Of a stretch of DNA of 64,000 nt, positions 18,730 to 27,400 are shown piece after piece. The notes beneath the pieces were generated by a model, which did no database searches, was not told where the DNA came from, and saw nothing but the letters and a program-made list of their open reading frames with translations. This DNA comes from an uncultured Rhodocyclaceae bacterium (GTDB lineage: Bacteria > Pseudomonadota > Gammaproteobacteria > Burkholderiales > Rhodocyclaceae): positions 1,798,001 to 1,862,000 of the forward strand of contig CAJQTY010000001.1 of assembly GCA_907163075.1 (NCBI GenBank). Reading direction: 5' to 3'. The translations under genes were made by a program, and so were the position numbers. Position 1 is the stretch's first letter; each line of letters opens with the position of its first letter.

Positions 18730-19448
18730 GTCGAAACGACTCCGCCCTGCCAGTTGGCGGGATAGGTAACGTAGAAGAAGCGCACGGCGCTGGGTGTGCC
18801 AAATTCGATGGCGCTGCCCTTGGGGATGTAAAGCACATCCCCGGATTTGCCGATATGCGTTTGGCCGTTGCAGCGGATGTGCAGTTCTCCCTCGAGAACC
18901 AGGTCGATTTCGTCGTAATCGAGTGTCCACGGGAAAAAGCACTGGCTCCAGGCCATGAACCCAGCGGCAATGGGCGCGCCATCCGCGGCCGTGATCACGT
19001 CGGCGATACCGACCTGCTTGTCGGTACCGGCGCCAGGAAACACGCCGAGATGGACATCAGCGCCCTTGACCAGTTTGATGCCCGTTGCGCCAGCAACAGA
19101 ACCCTGAGCGGCCGGGGCCGACGTGGCGGTTTGAGAGAGCGTGGCGGGTGAAGTATTTTTCTGAGCCGAGCAGACTCTACTCATGATCTGCTCCACGAGT
19201 TCCGGCCTGCAGGCGACGTCCGCGGGTAGCTTGGCCAGTACCGCCGCGCGAATGGACGCCATTTGTGTGTCGTCCTGGGTAATGGGCGGAGCAGGTAACT
19301 CGTTGCTGTCAGGGTCGAGTCGAATGCCCAGTTGGTCTGCCACGCCGCGGGCTTCAGGTGTAATCAGCACGTTCTTGCCGGCCGGCAGGCAGGTCTGCCC
19401 GCTTGATCGAGCCTGGCGAACGGTTTCCGCACTAATAAGTATTTTCAT
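18726..19448 (-). CDS. eutQ: EutQ acetate-kinase-like cupin protein
   Basis: 240 aa. The C-terminal half is a cupin barrel (FFPWTLDYDEIDLVLEGELH, LYIPKGSAIEFGTPS), the N-terminal half begins KILISAETVRQARSSG as in EutQ and is joined by an Ala/Ser linker. In Salmonella EutQ has acetate kinase activity, which would complete ATP formation from EutD acetyl-phosphate. The ATG at 19448 overlaps the eutP stop by ATGA and is preferred over a GTG nine bases earlier. Confidence 0.92.
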   Translation of the reverse strand: MKILISAETVRQARSSGQTCLPAGKNVLITPEARGVADQLGIRLDPDSNELPAPPITQDDTQMASIRAAVLAKLPADVACRPELVEQIMSRVCSAQKNTSPATLSQTATSAPAAQGSVAGATGIKLVKGADVHLGVFPGAGTDKQVGIADVITAADGAPIAAGFMAWSQCFFPWTLDYDEIDLVLEGELHIRCNGQTHIGKSGDVLYIPKGSAIEFGTPSAVRFFYVTYPANWQGGVVST

Positions 19449-19915
19449 GCACAGCACTCCTTGGTAAGAGTTGTTGTTCCCAGCAGCACCTCTCTCAAGA
19501 CCTCGATCGAGCCGCTATCGGTGTTGGAAACGCGAAAGATGGATCCATGAATACCGTTCTCGCGCAGCAAAGTCTCTACGGCATCGGGGCGGGCATCAGG
19601 AAGGTCGGTTTTGGTGATGACGCCGATGACGTTCTTGCCAACATAGACATCAAGAAGACCCGGTGGCAGGCGGCAAGTGTCGCGATCCGCCGGGTGCACA
19701 TAAACCAGCGTCGACATATCCTGAGCCGAACATAACAGCGCGGCGTAGAGCCGCGGATGGCAAAAGTACTCGCCCGGCGTATCCATGCCGTTGCCTTCAA
19801 ACTCGATCGCCTGGGTTTTGCGTGCGACTTCGTTCTTGCCAAAAAGTGCGTTGAGCAAGGTGGTCTTCCCCGCTTCGATTTCGCCGATCAGCATGAATTT
19901 GCCCACTTTATTCAT
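19445..19915 (-). CDS. eutP: EutP/PduV-type small GTPase-like protein
   Basis: 156 aa with a Ras-like P-loop at the very N-terminus (LIGEIEAGKTTLLNALFG), a switch segment with MDTPGEYF and the base-specificity motif ITKTDLPDA. Such proteins accompany microcompartment operons; proposed roles are in compartment positioning, and acetate kinase activity has been reported for some EutP proteins. ATG at 19915 gives the family N-terminus; a TTG six bases upstream is the alternative. Confidence 0.9.
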   Translation of the reverse strand: MNKVGKFMLIGEIEAGKTTLLNALFGKNEVARKTQAIEFEGNGMDTPGEYFCHPRLYAALLCSAQDMSTLVYVHPADRDTCRLPPGLLDVYVGKNVIGVITKTDLPDARPDAVETLLRENGIHGSIFRVSNTDSGSIEVLREVLLGTTTLTKECCA

Positions 19916-19924
19916 GGCCAATAT

Positions 19925-20266
19925 TCAGGTCCGCGTCAGCGAGCAACCGCTGTAGTTCAACTGGCTGGACAACACATCCACCACCCGACGCAGCGCTTCC
20001 TCCACTGCACCGACGGTGCCGTACACGACAAGCGACCCGGTAAAGCGATCAAGAAATCCGATCTGCACATCCGCCGCCTTGGTGGCAATATCGGCAGCGA
20101 TCATGGCCGTTTCCCCCGGAGTCAGCGTCATGATGCCGATCGCATCGGCGCCGGGCACCCCGATCTTCTTGCTCAGATCGTCCGTCGGATGCGCGATCAG
20201 ATGCGCCAGCGTTACCTGCTTGCCGGGGACGAATTCCTGAATACTGCGTGGGATCGAATTATCCAT
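19925..20266 (-). CDS. eutS: EutS shell protein, first gene of operon
   Basis: 113-aa circularly permuted BMC-H protein that forms bent hexamers; EutS alone can recruit eut cargo in enterobacteria. Motifs: [40 protein letters not shown] and the [20 protein letters not shown] region. It opens the operon; about 75-400 nt of leader lie upstream. The C-terminal few residues after [15 protein letters not shown] match the family end. Confidence 0.95.
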   Translation of the reverse strand: MDNSIPRSIQEFVPGKQVTLAHLIAHPTDDLSKKIGVPGADAIGIMTLTPGETAMIAADIATKAADVQIGFLDRFTGSLVVYGTVGAVEEALRRVVDVLSSQLNYSGCSLTRT

Positions 20267-20289
20267 TTACTGCGCTTCGCTTAAAACAC

Positions 20290-20340
20290 GGCCAAAAAGG
20301 CCAGATTTCACTGATTCGTAATCTTTATCATAATCACTGA
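20290..20340 (-). promoter_or_regulatory. candidate eut promoter/operator region
   Basis: Upstream of eutS lie two identical direct repeats TCACTGA (plus-strand reading) at 20308-20314 and 20334-20340, 26 bp apart, i.e. about two and a half helical turns, plus a palindrome GGCCAAAAAGGCC at 20290-20302. Direct half-sites are typical for AraC-family activators, so this is a candidate EutR site. No convincing -35/-10 pair was seen. Confidence 0.4.
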
Positions 20341-20670
20341 CGTCAGCAAGGTGATATCAAGAATTGGCACAATTCAGAGCGAGGTACGGTTGAACTCCTC
20401 GAATGCTTCGTCCCGCAATCGAGAAGTCGGCAGGAAGCGAGCCGAGTTAACAGAGCCGGCCCCGAGAAATCGGACGCGGACATGAATGTCAGGTGATCCG
20501 GAATCTTCACCACGCCCGTTTCCAACAACTGTTTGGTCAGCACGCGATCACTTGAATCTCGGCACGCATGAGATGGGACGATCGCGAGCTTTGACACCCG
20601 CGAAAGTGTAGAGACAGGCCTGGATCGGACCTCTATCGTCGGCAGTGACAATGCTGCACTACAAAACAAA

Positions 20671-20704
20671 ACAACGCATCACACTGCGAAGTGTAATGCG
20701 TTGT
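20671..20704 (-). terminator. strong bidirectional hairpin terminator of the tRNA-Arg locus
   Basis: A 15-position stem (ACAACGCAT and ACACT arms, one C/A mismatch) with loop GCGA. The plus strand shows TTTTT after it; the minus strand shows TTTTGTTTTGT. It lies 17 nt beyond the CCA end of the tRNA fragment, exactly where the native terminator of the tRNA gene would be, supporting the view that the bases to the left are original chromosome. Confidence 0.8.
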
Positions 20705-20720
20705 TTTTACTGCGAATAAC

Positions 20721-20765
20721 TGGCGCGCCCGACACGATTCGAACGTGCGACCCCTGCCTTCGGAG
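20721..20765 (-). other. 3' fragment of tRNA-Arg(CCG): attachment-site scar
   Basis: On the minus strand these 45 nt read as the 3' part of a tRNA: anticodon loop CTCCGAA (anticodon CCG), stem half GGCAG, T arm GCACG-TTCGAAT-CGTGT, acceptor strand CGGGCGC, discriminator G and CCA. The 5' half is absent: the bases that should pair in the anticodon stem (CTGCC) are replaced by unrelated sequence. This is the typical product of a tyrosine recombinase inserting into the 3' end of a tRNA gene. The geometry places the mobile element to the right, with the intact tRNA at its far end, which I could not find in this window. Confidence 0.85.
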
Positions 20766-21360
20766 ACCACCTCCGCTAACAGACCGCATTTCGTTTCAAT
20801 TGGGGATTTGCAGTGCTTCCAATGGGTCCAGAGGGTTTTCTTCGGATTTACCCTCATTTTTCCGCAAATACCACGCCCAATAAACCTCATATTAACCAAA
20901 TTGGAACGGTTTATCGATTTGACTATCACCTCGCTTTAGGCACAGTCTATCATTCTTGTGTTCTATTTTGGAAACATGTGATCTAAAATAGATTTTTGTT
21001 AATGTTCGAATGTCGATCGTAATCGACGAGAATCTCTCCAGTATTCTGAATTTCGCGCTGCCTGCTGAGAATTGAAAGCATGTTCGTGAACAGATCGTCA
21101 ATTCCTCATTAACCACGTCGTGAGTTGGACAACGTGGCATCGGTCAGATGGGATGTAAACCTTGATCAATCACAAGGACCTTATGCAGTCACACTTAGGC
21201 CAACAATCAAGTAGTTAATGACCGTGGAAACCCCGACTATTCCATTCCGGAATGCCTAATCCGAAATCGTCGAGTCACCGTCGAAAGCGGCTACAACCGT
21301 TAGCAACTCGGCGTCGCACATCGCAACGGCAGCACGCATGGCAGAAAATCTCATTGACCC
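20766..21360. other. AT-rich gene-free stretch inside the island edge
   Basis: About 600 nt between the attachment scar and the recombinase module. No frame looks coding. It is the place where arm-type recombinase sites and the module promoter would be expected; I see no repeats clear enough to call. Confidence 0.4.
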
Positions 21361-21981
21361 ATGAATACAAAAAAGCAACCTTCGCAGGCTCCTTTCCCCG
21401 AACTCGATAAACTTGATCCGCCTCCTGCCCCGTGGAATCATCTAGCAACAATAGGTAGCCTCTACCTGTTTGGAGATCTTTCCCAACTCGATTCCGAAGC
21501 CGTATTAACGTATGTGAGCACTCACCCACTAATCGTCATTAGGGCCAGAAATGGCCGTGGCACGGTTGTTGGCCAATATCGCTCTTGGGAACTACTCAAA
21601 ACCCATGCGCACCTGCGGCCAGGGCGTTTCAAAAACGTTCCGATTCACCTAATGGACGCCCCAAAGGACCAGATTGCATCGATAGCGGCAGAGAATCTGT
21701 TCATGGAAGGCCTTTTGTGCTCTTTGCCCCCCGGGACTGCTATCGCCCAACTTGTGAATCTATGGAAGAACCTTTCAGAACAGAACCGCATCAGAATATT
21801 CCCGCAGGTCCGGACCCAAGCAGACTTTTCTGATGCTCTTGCCTACCATTCTCGAACCGGTTTTGACCGACAACGAATAGATCGCCTAAACGCCTCGATT
21901 CCTTCAACGAAACCCGCTGATCCGGTCGATCCCTTGCAGCAAAATGAGCCCCTTGCCGCTAAAATCGATGGAACTACTTGA
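21361..21981 (+). CDS. unknown protein, first gene of recombinase module
   Basis: 206 aa, no family recognised with certainty. The central part (LIVIRARNGRGTVVGQYRSW, then a helical stretch AAENLFMEGLLCSL) faintly recalls ParB-like/Srx folds, but I would not assign one. The C-terminal 50 residues look disordered. It overlaps the next gene and is the first of three genes reading away from the attachment scar, so a helper or regulatory role in integration/excision is the natural inference. ATG at 21361 is the first in the frame. Confidence 0.65.
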   Translation: MNTKKQPSQAPFPELDKLDPPPAPWNHLATIGSLYLFGDLSQLDSEAVLTYVSTHPLIVIRARNGRGTVVGQYRSWELLKTHAHLRPGRFKNVPIHLMDAPKDQIASIAAENLFMEGLLCSLPPGTAIAQLVNLWKNLSEQNRIRIFPQVRTQADFSDALAYHSRTGFDRQRIDRLNASIPSTKPADPVDPLQQNEPLAAKIDGTT

Positions 21982-24445
21982 TCATCTTGAAGCAGAGGCA
22001 CGCGAGAAGGCTGTCATTCTTCTTGATTGGATCGGTGCGGTAAAAAACGACTCGAAGGACGTTCAACAAAGAATCTGCACATCCAATCTGGGGCCGATTC
22101 TTGATGAAATGCGAGAACTCATTCCCTACATTGAGCGTTTCGCTGTTGAGGCCGGTCAGGAGCTAGCGATTCTCGAAGACATGGCTCAAGCAATCGATGA
22201 CCTTGAGGCGGAGATTGCTCGCCAGCAAAGCGCCAAGTTTCCTCAAAATTCTGGTGGAAGAACCGGAAAACTCATGCAAGGCAATATTGGAGAGTACCCA
22301 CTTTATTGCCTTCTGCCGTTCCAACCAAAAGAAGCGTCCAAAATTGACCACTTTCGGAGCTACAAAGCAGGCCTCATTCTGATCACTTCTCTTCTGAAAG
22401 AATTCTCTGGAAGCAGCAAGCGTGACTACAGAAGCGCCATCGCGGCGGCGGCGAACGCGCTCCGTCTCTGCAGGGACACGTCTCTTTTGGAAGCGCTGCC
22501 GGATCTCACCAAATCGGGGATCGCCCAGACGCATGTTGAACTGCAAGCCTTACGGAACGCCGAGGAGTACGCCGCCAATTCGACGGAAGCTGGATATATC
22601 CGATCACTGGAGACCCTGTTTCGTTTCTTTCTGACAAGAACGGGCGGTTTTCGTCGTACTGTCGGTCAGAAAGAGATCAAATCCGATCCAGACGCATCGG
22701 AAAAAGAGCCTGGCAAGCGCATCCGTATCCGACGCCCAATTGATGCCAGCCCTGACGAAATCAGCAAAGCAAAAAAATCAGGCTTAGCCGCAAGCGAGCT
22801 CGCTGGGGAGTTTGAGTACATTACAGAAGATTTGGAAGCGGATGAAGACACTCTACTCCCCGCTGACCCTCCGCAAACCTTGGCTCGACAAGCCATGGCA
22901 CGGCAGCGGCGCCTTGAAGCAATCGAGAGAGGCGTCCAACTTCTGCCGAACGCACTGAACCGACTTGTCCCTTGGGAAATAGCCATCTTCCTGAGACAAC
23001 TTAAAGAATGTGCTCAAACAGGCGATCCAACTTACTCAAGCGAATCAGTGGCTGCGCTCGCAACATCCTTCTGGCTATCGAAGAAGCTAGGGGACGTCCT
23101 GAGGCTTACGTTTTATCAAAATGAAAGTCACCTGCCAAAACAGATCCCGCCCAATTTTTTGGGCTATTTGATAGGGTCATCTGAATGGGTGATTGCTGGG
23201 CAACGACCAAAAGCTGAACCTAAACATGCTGACCTGGATCGCGGTGCCGCTGTAACCATATCCCTGACCCTTCGGCTACCGGACATCACCAGCGCTTCTG
23301 TCTTTCTCTCCAAGCTTCCATCGTGGACGTTGGCAGAAAAAAGAGACGCCAGCGCCAAAGCGTTCGAATTATCGGGATCGTCGATCGAAGCAGGATGCAA
23401 AGATATCCTTGCCCGCGCAAAAGCGCTTTCACACAACCGAATTACTATGTCACGAGTTGCGAATGCGCTTTTTCTTACCGTGATGGACCAGTGCGGCGAC
23501 AAAGCACTTGCCTGCATGACATTAGCGCGACCGCACCGCCTTGGAGATACTCAGCTTCACTACACAAACACCCGATCCGATCAGCTTCGCATGTTCTACA
23601 CCGAGGCCTGCAGGACGATTTCCGGACGCGCCATTGATGAACTCAAGGAAATTGACAAGAATCCCGCATCTCCGCCGCGGCTGAACGACGCGCTGAAATT
23701 GGTTGATGAAGCGATCGGATGTCCGATACGGCCAACAGAGCAAAGCATCGCCCGAATAGCAAAAGAGCTTGGCAATGCTGTCGACCGACAACGTCTAATG
23801 CCCTGGACAGAGAATTTCCTGATTGACTACTCAAATCTCTATACGGCCTATGTGGTATTTCAGCTTCAGCAGCTAACCGGCCTCCGCGCAGTCGTCAACC
23901 TGCTCCCGTCGCTCGGACACATCGATTTTGACAGCAAACTTATATTGGCGAGTGACAAAGACGACTACACCGCCTTTAACACGCGGCTCGTCCCATTGCC
24001 CAACGTCCTGCTCAATCAGCTTCGCTTCTATCTGTCGCACCGTCGTACTGTATTGTCTCGGCTCTCACTGATTATTCCGGCTGAAGTCGCTAACCAACGA
24101 ATCGCGAAACCTAAGAATGGTCTCTTCTTCCTTCTGGAGAATGACGGAAAGAGAATCAAAGTGTTGCCCACGGCTCCTTCGGCTATATATGCAATCATTC
24201 GTCAGCAGGCGCCATGGTTCGGACTTCCCGAGAACTGCCAGCGAGCTCGCATCCGCTCAAGGCTGCTTGAGCTTCACTGTCCGTCACAGTGGATAGATGC
24301 ATTGCTTGGTCATTGGGTACGCGGCGAAGAACCATGGCACCGATTTTCCACAACGTCGCTCAAGCGAGTATGCAATGGCGTGCGGAAGCATATCGAGAGT
24401 ATCGCCACCGCTGATGGCTGGCGTGCCCTGCGAGGCCTCGGCTGA
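21944..24445 (+). CDS. large tyrosine-recombinase-like protein without the nucleophile
   Basis: 833 aa. The C-terminal fifth keeps tyrosine-recombinase landmarks: box I TGLR (Arg648), a beta-hairpin Lys candidate in ASDKDDYT (Lys672) followed by RLVPLP, an arginine helix (RARIRSRLLELH, Arg769/771) and LLGHW (His790). The position of the nucleophilic Tyr is occupied by HRFSTTS and no tyrosine follows residue 760, so it is probably catalytically inactive. The first 600 residues are helical and unassigned. It overlaps the previous gene (an alternative ATG lies at 21968) and its stop shares a base with the next start. Likely a structural partner of the catalytic recombinase. Confidence 0.75.
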   Translation: MSPLPLKSMELLDHLEAEAREKAVILLDWIGAVKNDSKDVQQRICTSNLGPILDEMRELIPYIERFAVEAGQELAILEDMAQAIDDLEAEIARQQSAKFPQNSGGRTGKLMQGNIGEYPLYCLLPFQPKEASKIDHFRSYKAGLILITSLLKEFSGSSKRDYRSAIAAAANALRLCRDTSLLEALPDLTKSGIAQTHVELQALRNAEEYAANSTEAGYIRSLETLFRFFLTRTGGFRRTVGQKEIKSDPDASEKEPGKRIRIRRPIDASPDEISKAKKSGLAASELAGEFEYITEDLEADEDTLLPADPPQTLARQAMARQRRLEAIERGVQLLPNALNRLVPWEIAIFLRQLKECAQTGDPTYSSESVAALATSFWLSKKLGDVLRLTFYQNESHLPKQIPPNFLGYLIGSSEWVIAGQRPKAEPKHADLDRGAAVTISLTLRLPDITSASVFLSKLPSWTLAEKRDASAKAFELSGSSIEAGCKDILARAKALSHNRITMSRVANALFLTVMDQCGDKALACMTLARPHRLGDTQLHYTNTRSDQLRMFYTEACRTISGRAIDELKEIDKNPASPPRLNDALKLVDEAIGCPIRPTEQSIARIAKELGNAVDRQRLMPWTENFLIDYSNLYTAYVVFQLQQLTGLRAVVNLLPSLGHIDFDSKLILASDKDDYTAFNTRLVPLPNVLLNQLRFYLSHRRTVLSRLSLIIPAEVANQRIAKPKNGLFFLLENDGKRIKVLPTAPSAIYAIIRQQAPWFGLPENCQRARIRSRLLELHCPSQWIDALLGHWVRGEEPWHRFSTTSLKRVCNGVRKHIESIATADGWRALRGLG

Positions 24446-27400
24446 TGACATGGGCCGGCTTTGACCGTGAAAAAATCTCCAGCGATTTAGAAACGTCGAA
24501 CGAACGCCTTGCCAGGCGTCAGAAGAAACGCTGGGACGCGCAAGATCGAGTCCGCGAGTTGCTGGAAGAAAAGGCGCCGTGGTTAATGGCAGGAACTACT
24601 CCACCTCCTGAATCTGCGGAGGTCATCAAGCTACTTCTCAAGTTGGTCGATTCTAATGGCGACGCCGAAGATCTGCGTCTGCGCCGGAATTTTTTGATCC
24701 GCGGTATTGATACAGGCCGAAAGGAGAAACGCTGGCAAATACCAATGCCGGCGCAGACCTTACGTGCACCACTACCCAAGCCCCCGATCACTGTACAAAA
24801 CTTTGGTGATTTAGGGCGCGTTGAAAAACTTAGGCAAGTTCTCCTCACTGCTCTGCATAGCAACGATTTTCCTGATCTCAAACAACTGAAGGCAATTCGA
24901 AAATACGGTCACTCCAAAGCGCCACTCACCACAACTGACCTCGATGCAGGGCTGGTGTTATTCGCAGTGATTGTTTTCGGCGGCGTCAACAACAAAACCA
25001 AGCTTGAAGCAATCGCCGTATGCGGCACTCACAGCCTTTTCTGCTACCAGAACATAGCATGGATGGACTGGCCGAAGCTTTCCAAAACCGGCGCCGGAAT
25101 CGATCGTTGGCATCGGTGGTATCCGGAGCAGATATCCGGTTTCCTACTGGCTCGTGCGCATCGCAACAAGCAGCTCCCCTTGGTCAAATGTGATTCGTCG
25201 CTTAACTGCTCCGAGCTGATCTGGAAGCAGGTGGAAGCGATCATGGCACTATTGCCACTGAATGGTGACGGCTTGCCGAGAACACTCACTCAACTGCTCT
25301 CATGGGTAACGACATGGCTCAACTTCAACATTCCGCCTTTCCTTGCGGCCTATGCAAACGGCAAGATTGACTGCGCCAGCCTGCCCCCCGAAGTGCATTT
25401 TCGAATTCTCTCCGCGCAGCCGGTCATGCCCGACCCGATACATCGCGAGAAGGTCACCGAACTCCCGCCTCGAAAGCCGATCCCTACCGAGAACATCAAC
25501 AATGACTTGGTTTTTGATTTCACGGTGCTCCGCCGTGACTTGCGTGCCGCACTCAAGCAAAACCTGACCAAGCCAAAGACGATCACTTTGCTCAACCAAT
25601 ACCTCGCGCGAGACGATCTTTCTCCAACGTTTATCCGTCTTGCGGAGTGGGTTCGACAACTGTGCGATCACCACAAGACCGGTGATGTACGGCGGCGGCT
25701 AAGCAGCATTCACGCTTACCTGGCAATCATCGATACGCCACTCGCTGTGGCCTTGGAAAGCCGCGATCCGGCAAATCTTGATAGCGAAGAGTTCGAGGAA
25801 CTCTATGCCGAAATACTTGGTAGTCTTGGCAAGAAACGCGCGGGAAGTGCAGTTCATCCGCTGATGCTATTCCATCGATTTCTAGTTTCGACTCATGGCG
25901 TTCCCCAAGAAATGGGTGACGTATTCGAGGGGCACCATGTCGGTGGCTCGGTGGATGCAAATCTGATCACCGAGCAAGAGTATGTCCGTACGCGAGATCT
26001 ATTGGAACCAGAGATCTCAGGTGAGCCACATCGACTAGCGATGATGCAAAAAACAGCGTTGATGCTCGGTTTCCGTGGTGGGCTGCGCCGAGGAGAAGTG
26101 CGCCGCCTTCGGGTCGGCGACATTTGCGGTGCTGTATTTGGCGTCGCCTATATCCGTACCACCGACCGAGGCCAAGTTAAAACCACCGCAGGCATCCGAA
26201 ACCTCCCCCTCGCCGGGCATTTTTCAAACGATGAGATGGCTCTCTTGCGCACTTTCGTCATCTCACGGATTCGAGAAATCAGTGGCAGCGACGATTTGGC
26301 GCGTATCCTTTCGCCCTATGACGAAGACAGCCGGAATACTCGACTCCGCCCACTATTTGAACAAACGAACAATCCTGGCGAACTCATTCCCGAAAAATCA
26401 TTGTTTGAGCCGATCCTAGATGCCCTGATTCGATCGACGGGCGACCCGACTTCTCACTTCCACCTGCTACGCAAAGGCGAACAGAACTGGGTATTCGCCG
26501 GTTTGATGGAGGAAGAGCTACCAGGATGTAGTCTCCAATTCGACCCGAGTGGGGCCATTGCAAAAGCGAGCAGGAGACTTAATAGCGAACTTCTTGCGAC
26601 TAACGGTCCCGACAAACGGAAGCTCTGGGCATTATCGGCAAGTGTCGGACACGCCAGTCCGACGACGACGCTCGGGTCCTACCTCAGTTGCCTCGATTGG
26701 CTACTATCTTTCGCTCTTCAGCAGCAATCACCCCTGCTCTCTGCGCGTTTGCTCTCCGGGCTTACCGGCCTGACCGTGAACAACATCCGGGTTCAACGCT
26801 CGAATAGAAAAATCGATGGAAGAAATTACCTCTTCTGGGTGAGCTACAGCGATCGGGATTGGTTGAGCCAAGTAGTGGCAAAGCTTGAAGCAGTGAACCA
26901 AGGATCGTCGCCTACACCGCATTTAGCTCAGCGAACGACGGCAATAACAATAGCAAAGCCACCGCTACCTGGTGCCGATACGATCGAACTAGTGTTTGCT
27001 GTAGTTCGCAAGAACACAGACTTGGTGACGAAGGCTCGCCAACTGGGCCAACTCGCCGAGGTCGTCAAGCCATGGATCGCTTGGGCTATTGCACTTGAAC
27101 AGCTCGTCGGCATGAGTCCTGCAAAAGCAGCGCAACGCGCTTTGCTCACTTCAAACGAAAACTCAGTGGACAAATATGGAATCACGATCAAGCGCGCCAT
27201 TCCAGTTTTTCTACCCATTCTGCAAGGTGATGAACGTCGACGCGTAAACAAATGGACTGCTGCGATCCACCATTTCGCCCAAGAGCATCCGGATAGAGCC
27301 GCACATTGGCTCACCATGTTCTGGACGAACCGACGGCCGAAAGAGCATGCCATAGGTTTTCGCGAAGTCGCGTCGGCGGGTGTTTTCGTCGAGACACTTC

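Noticed and set aside
20343-20669. 108-codon frame upstream of eutS on the minus strand
   Set aside because: No ribosome site or family likeness, and it lies across the expected operon leader and terminator region.
20267-20670. Cobalamin riboswitch ahead of the B12-dependent eut operon
   Set aside because: No B12-box-like sequence or conserved core was recognisable in the leader.
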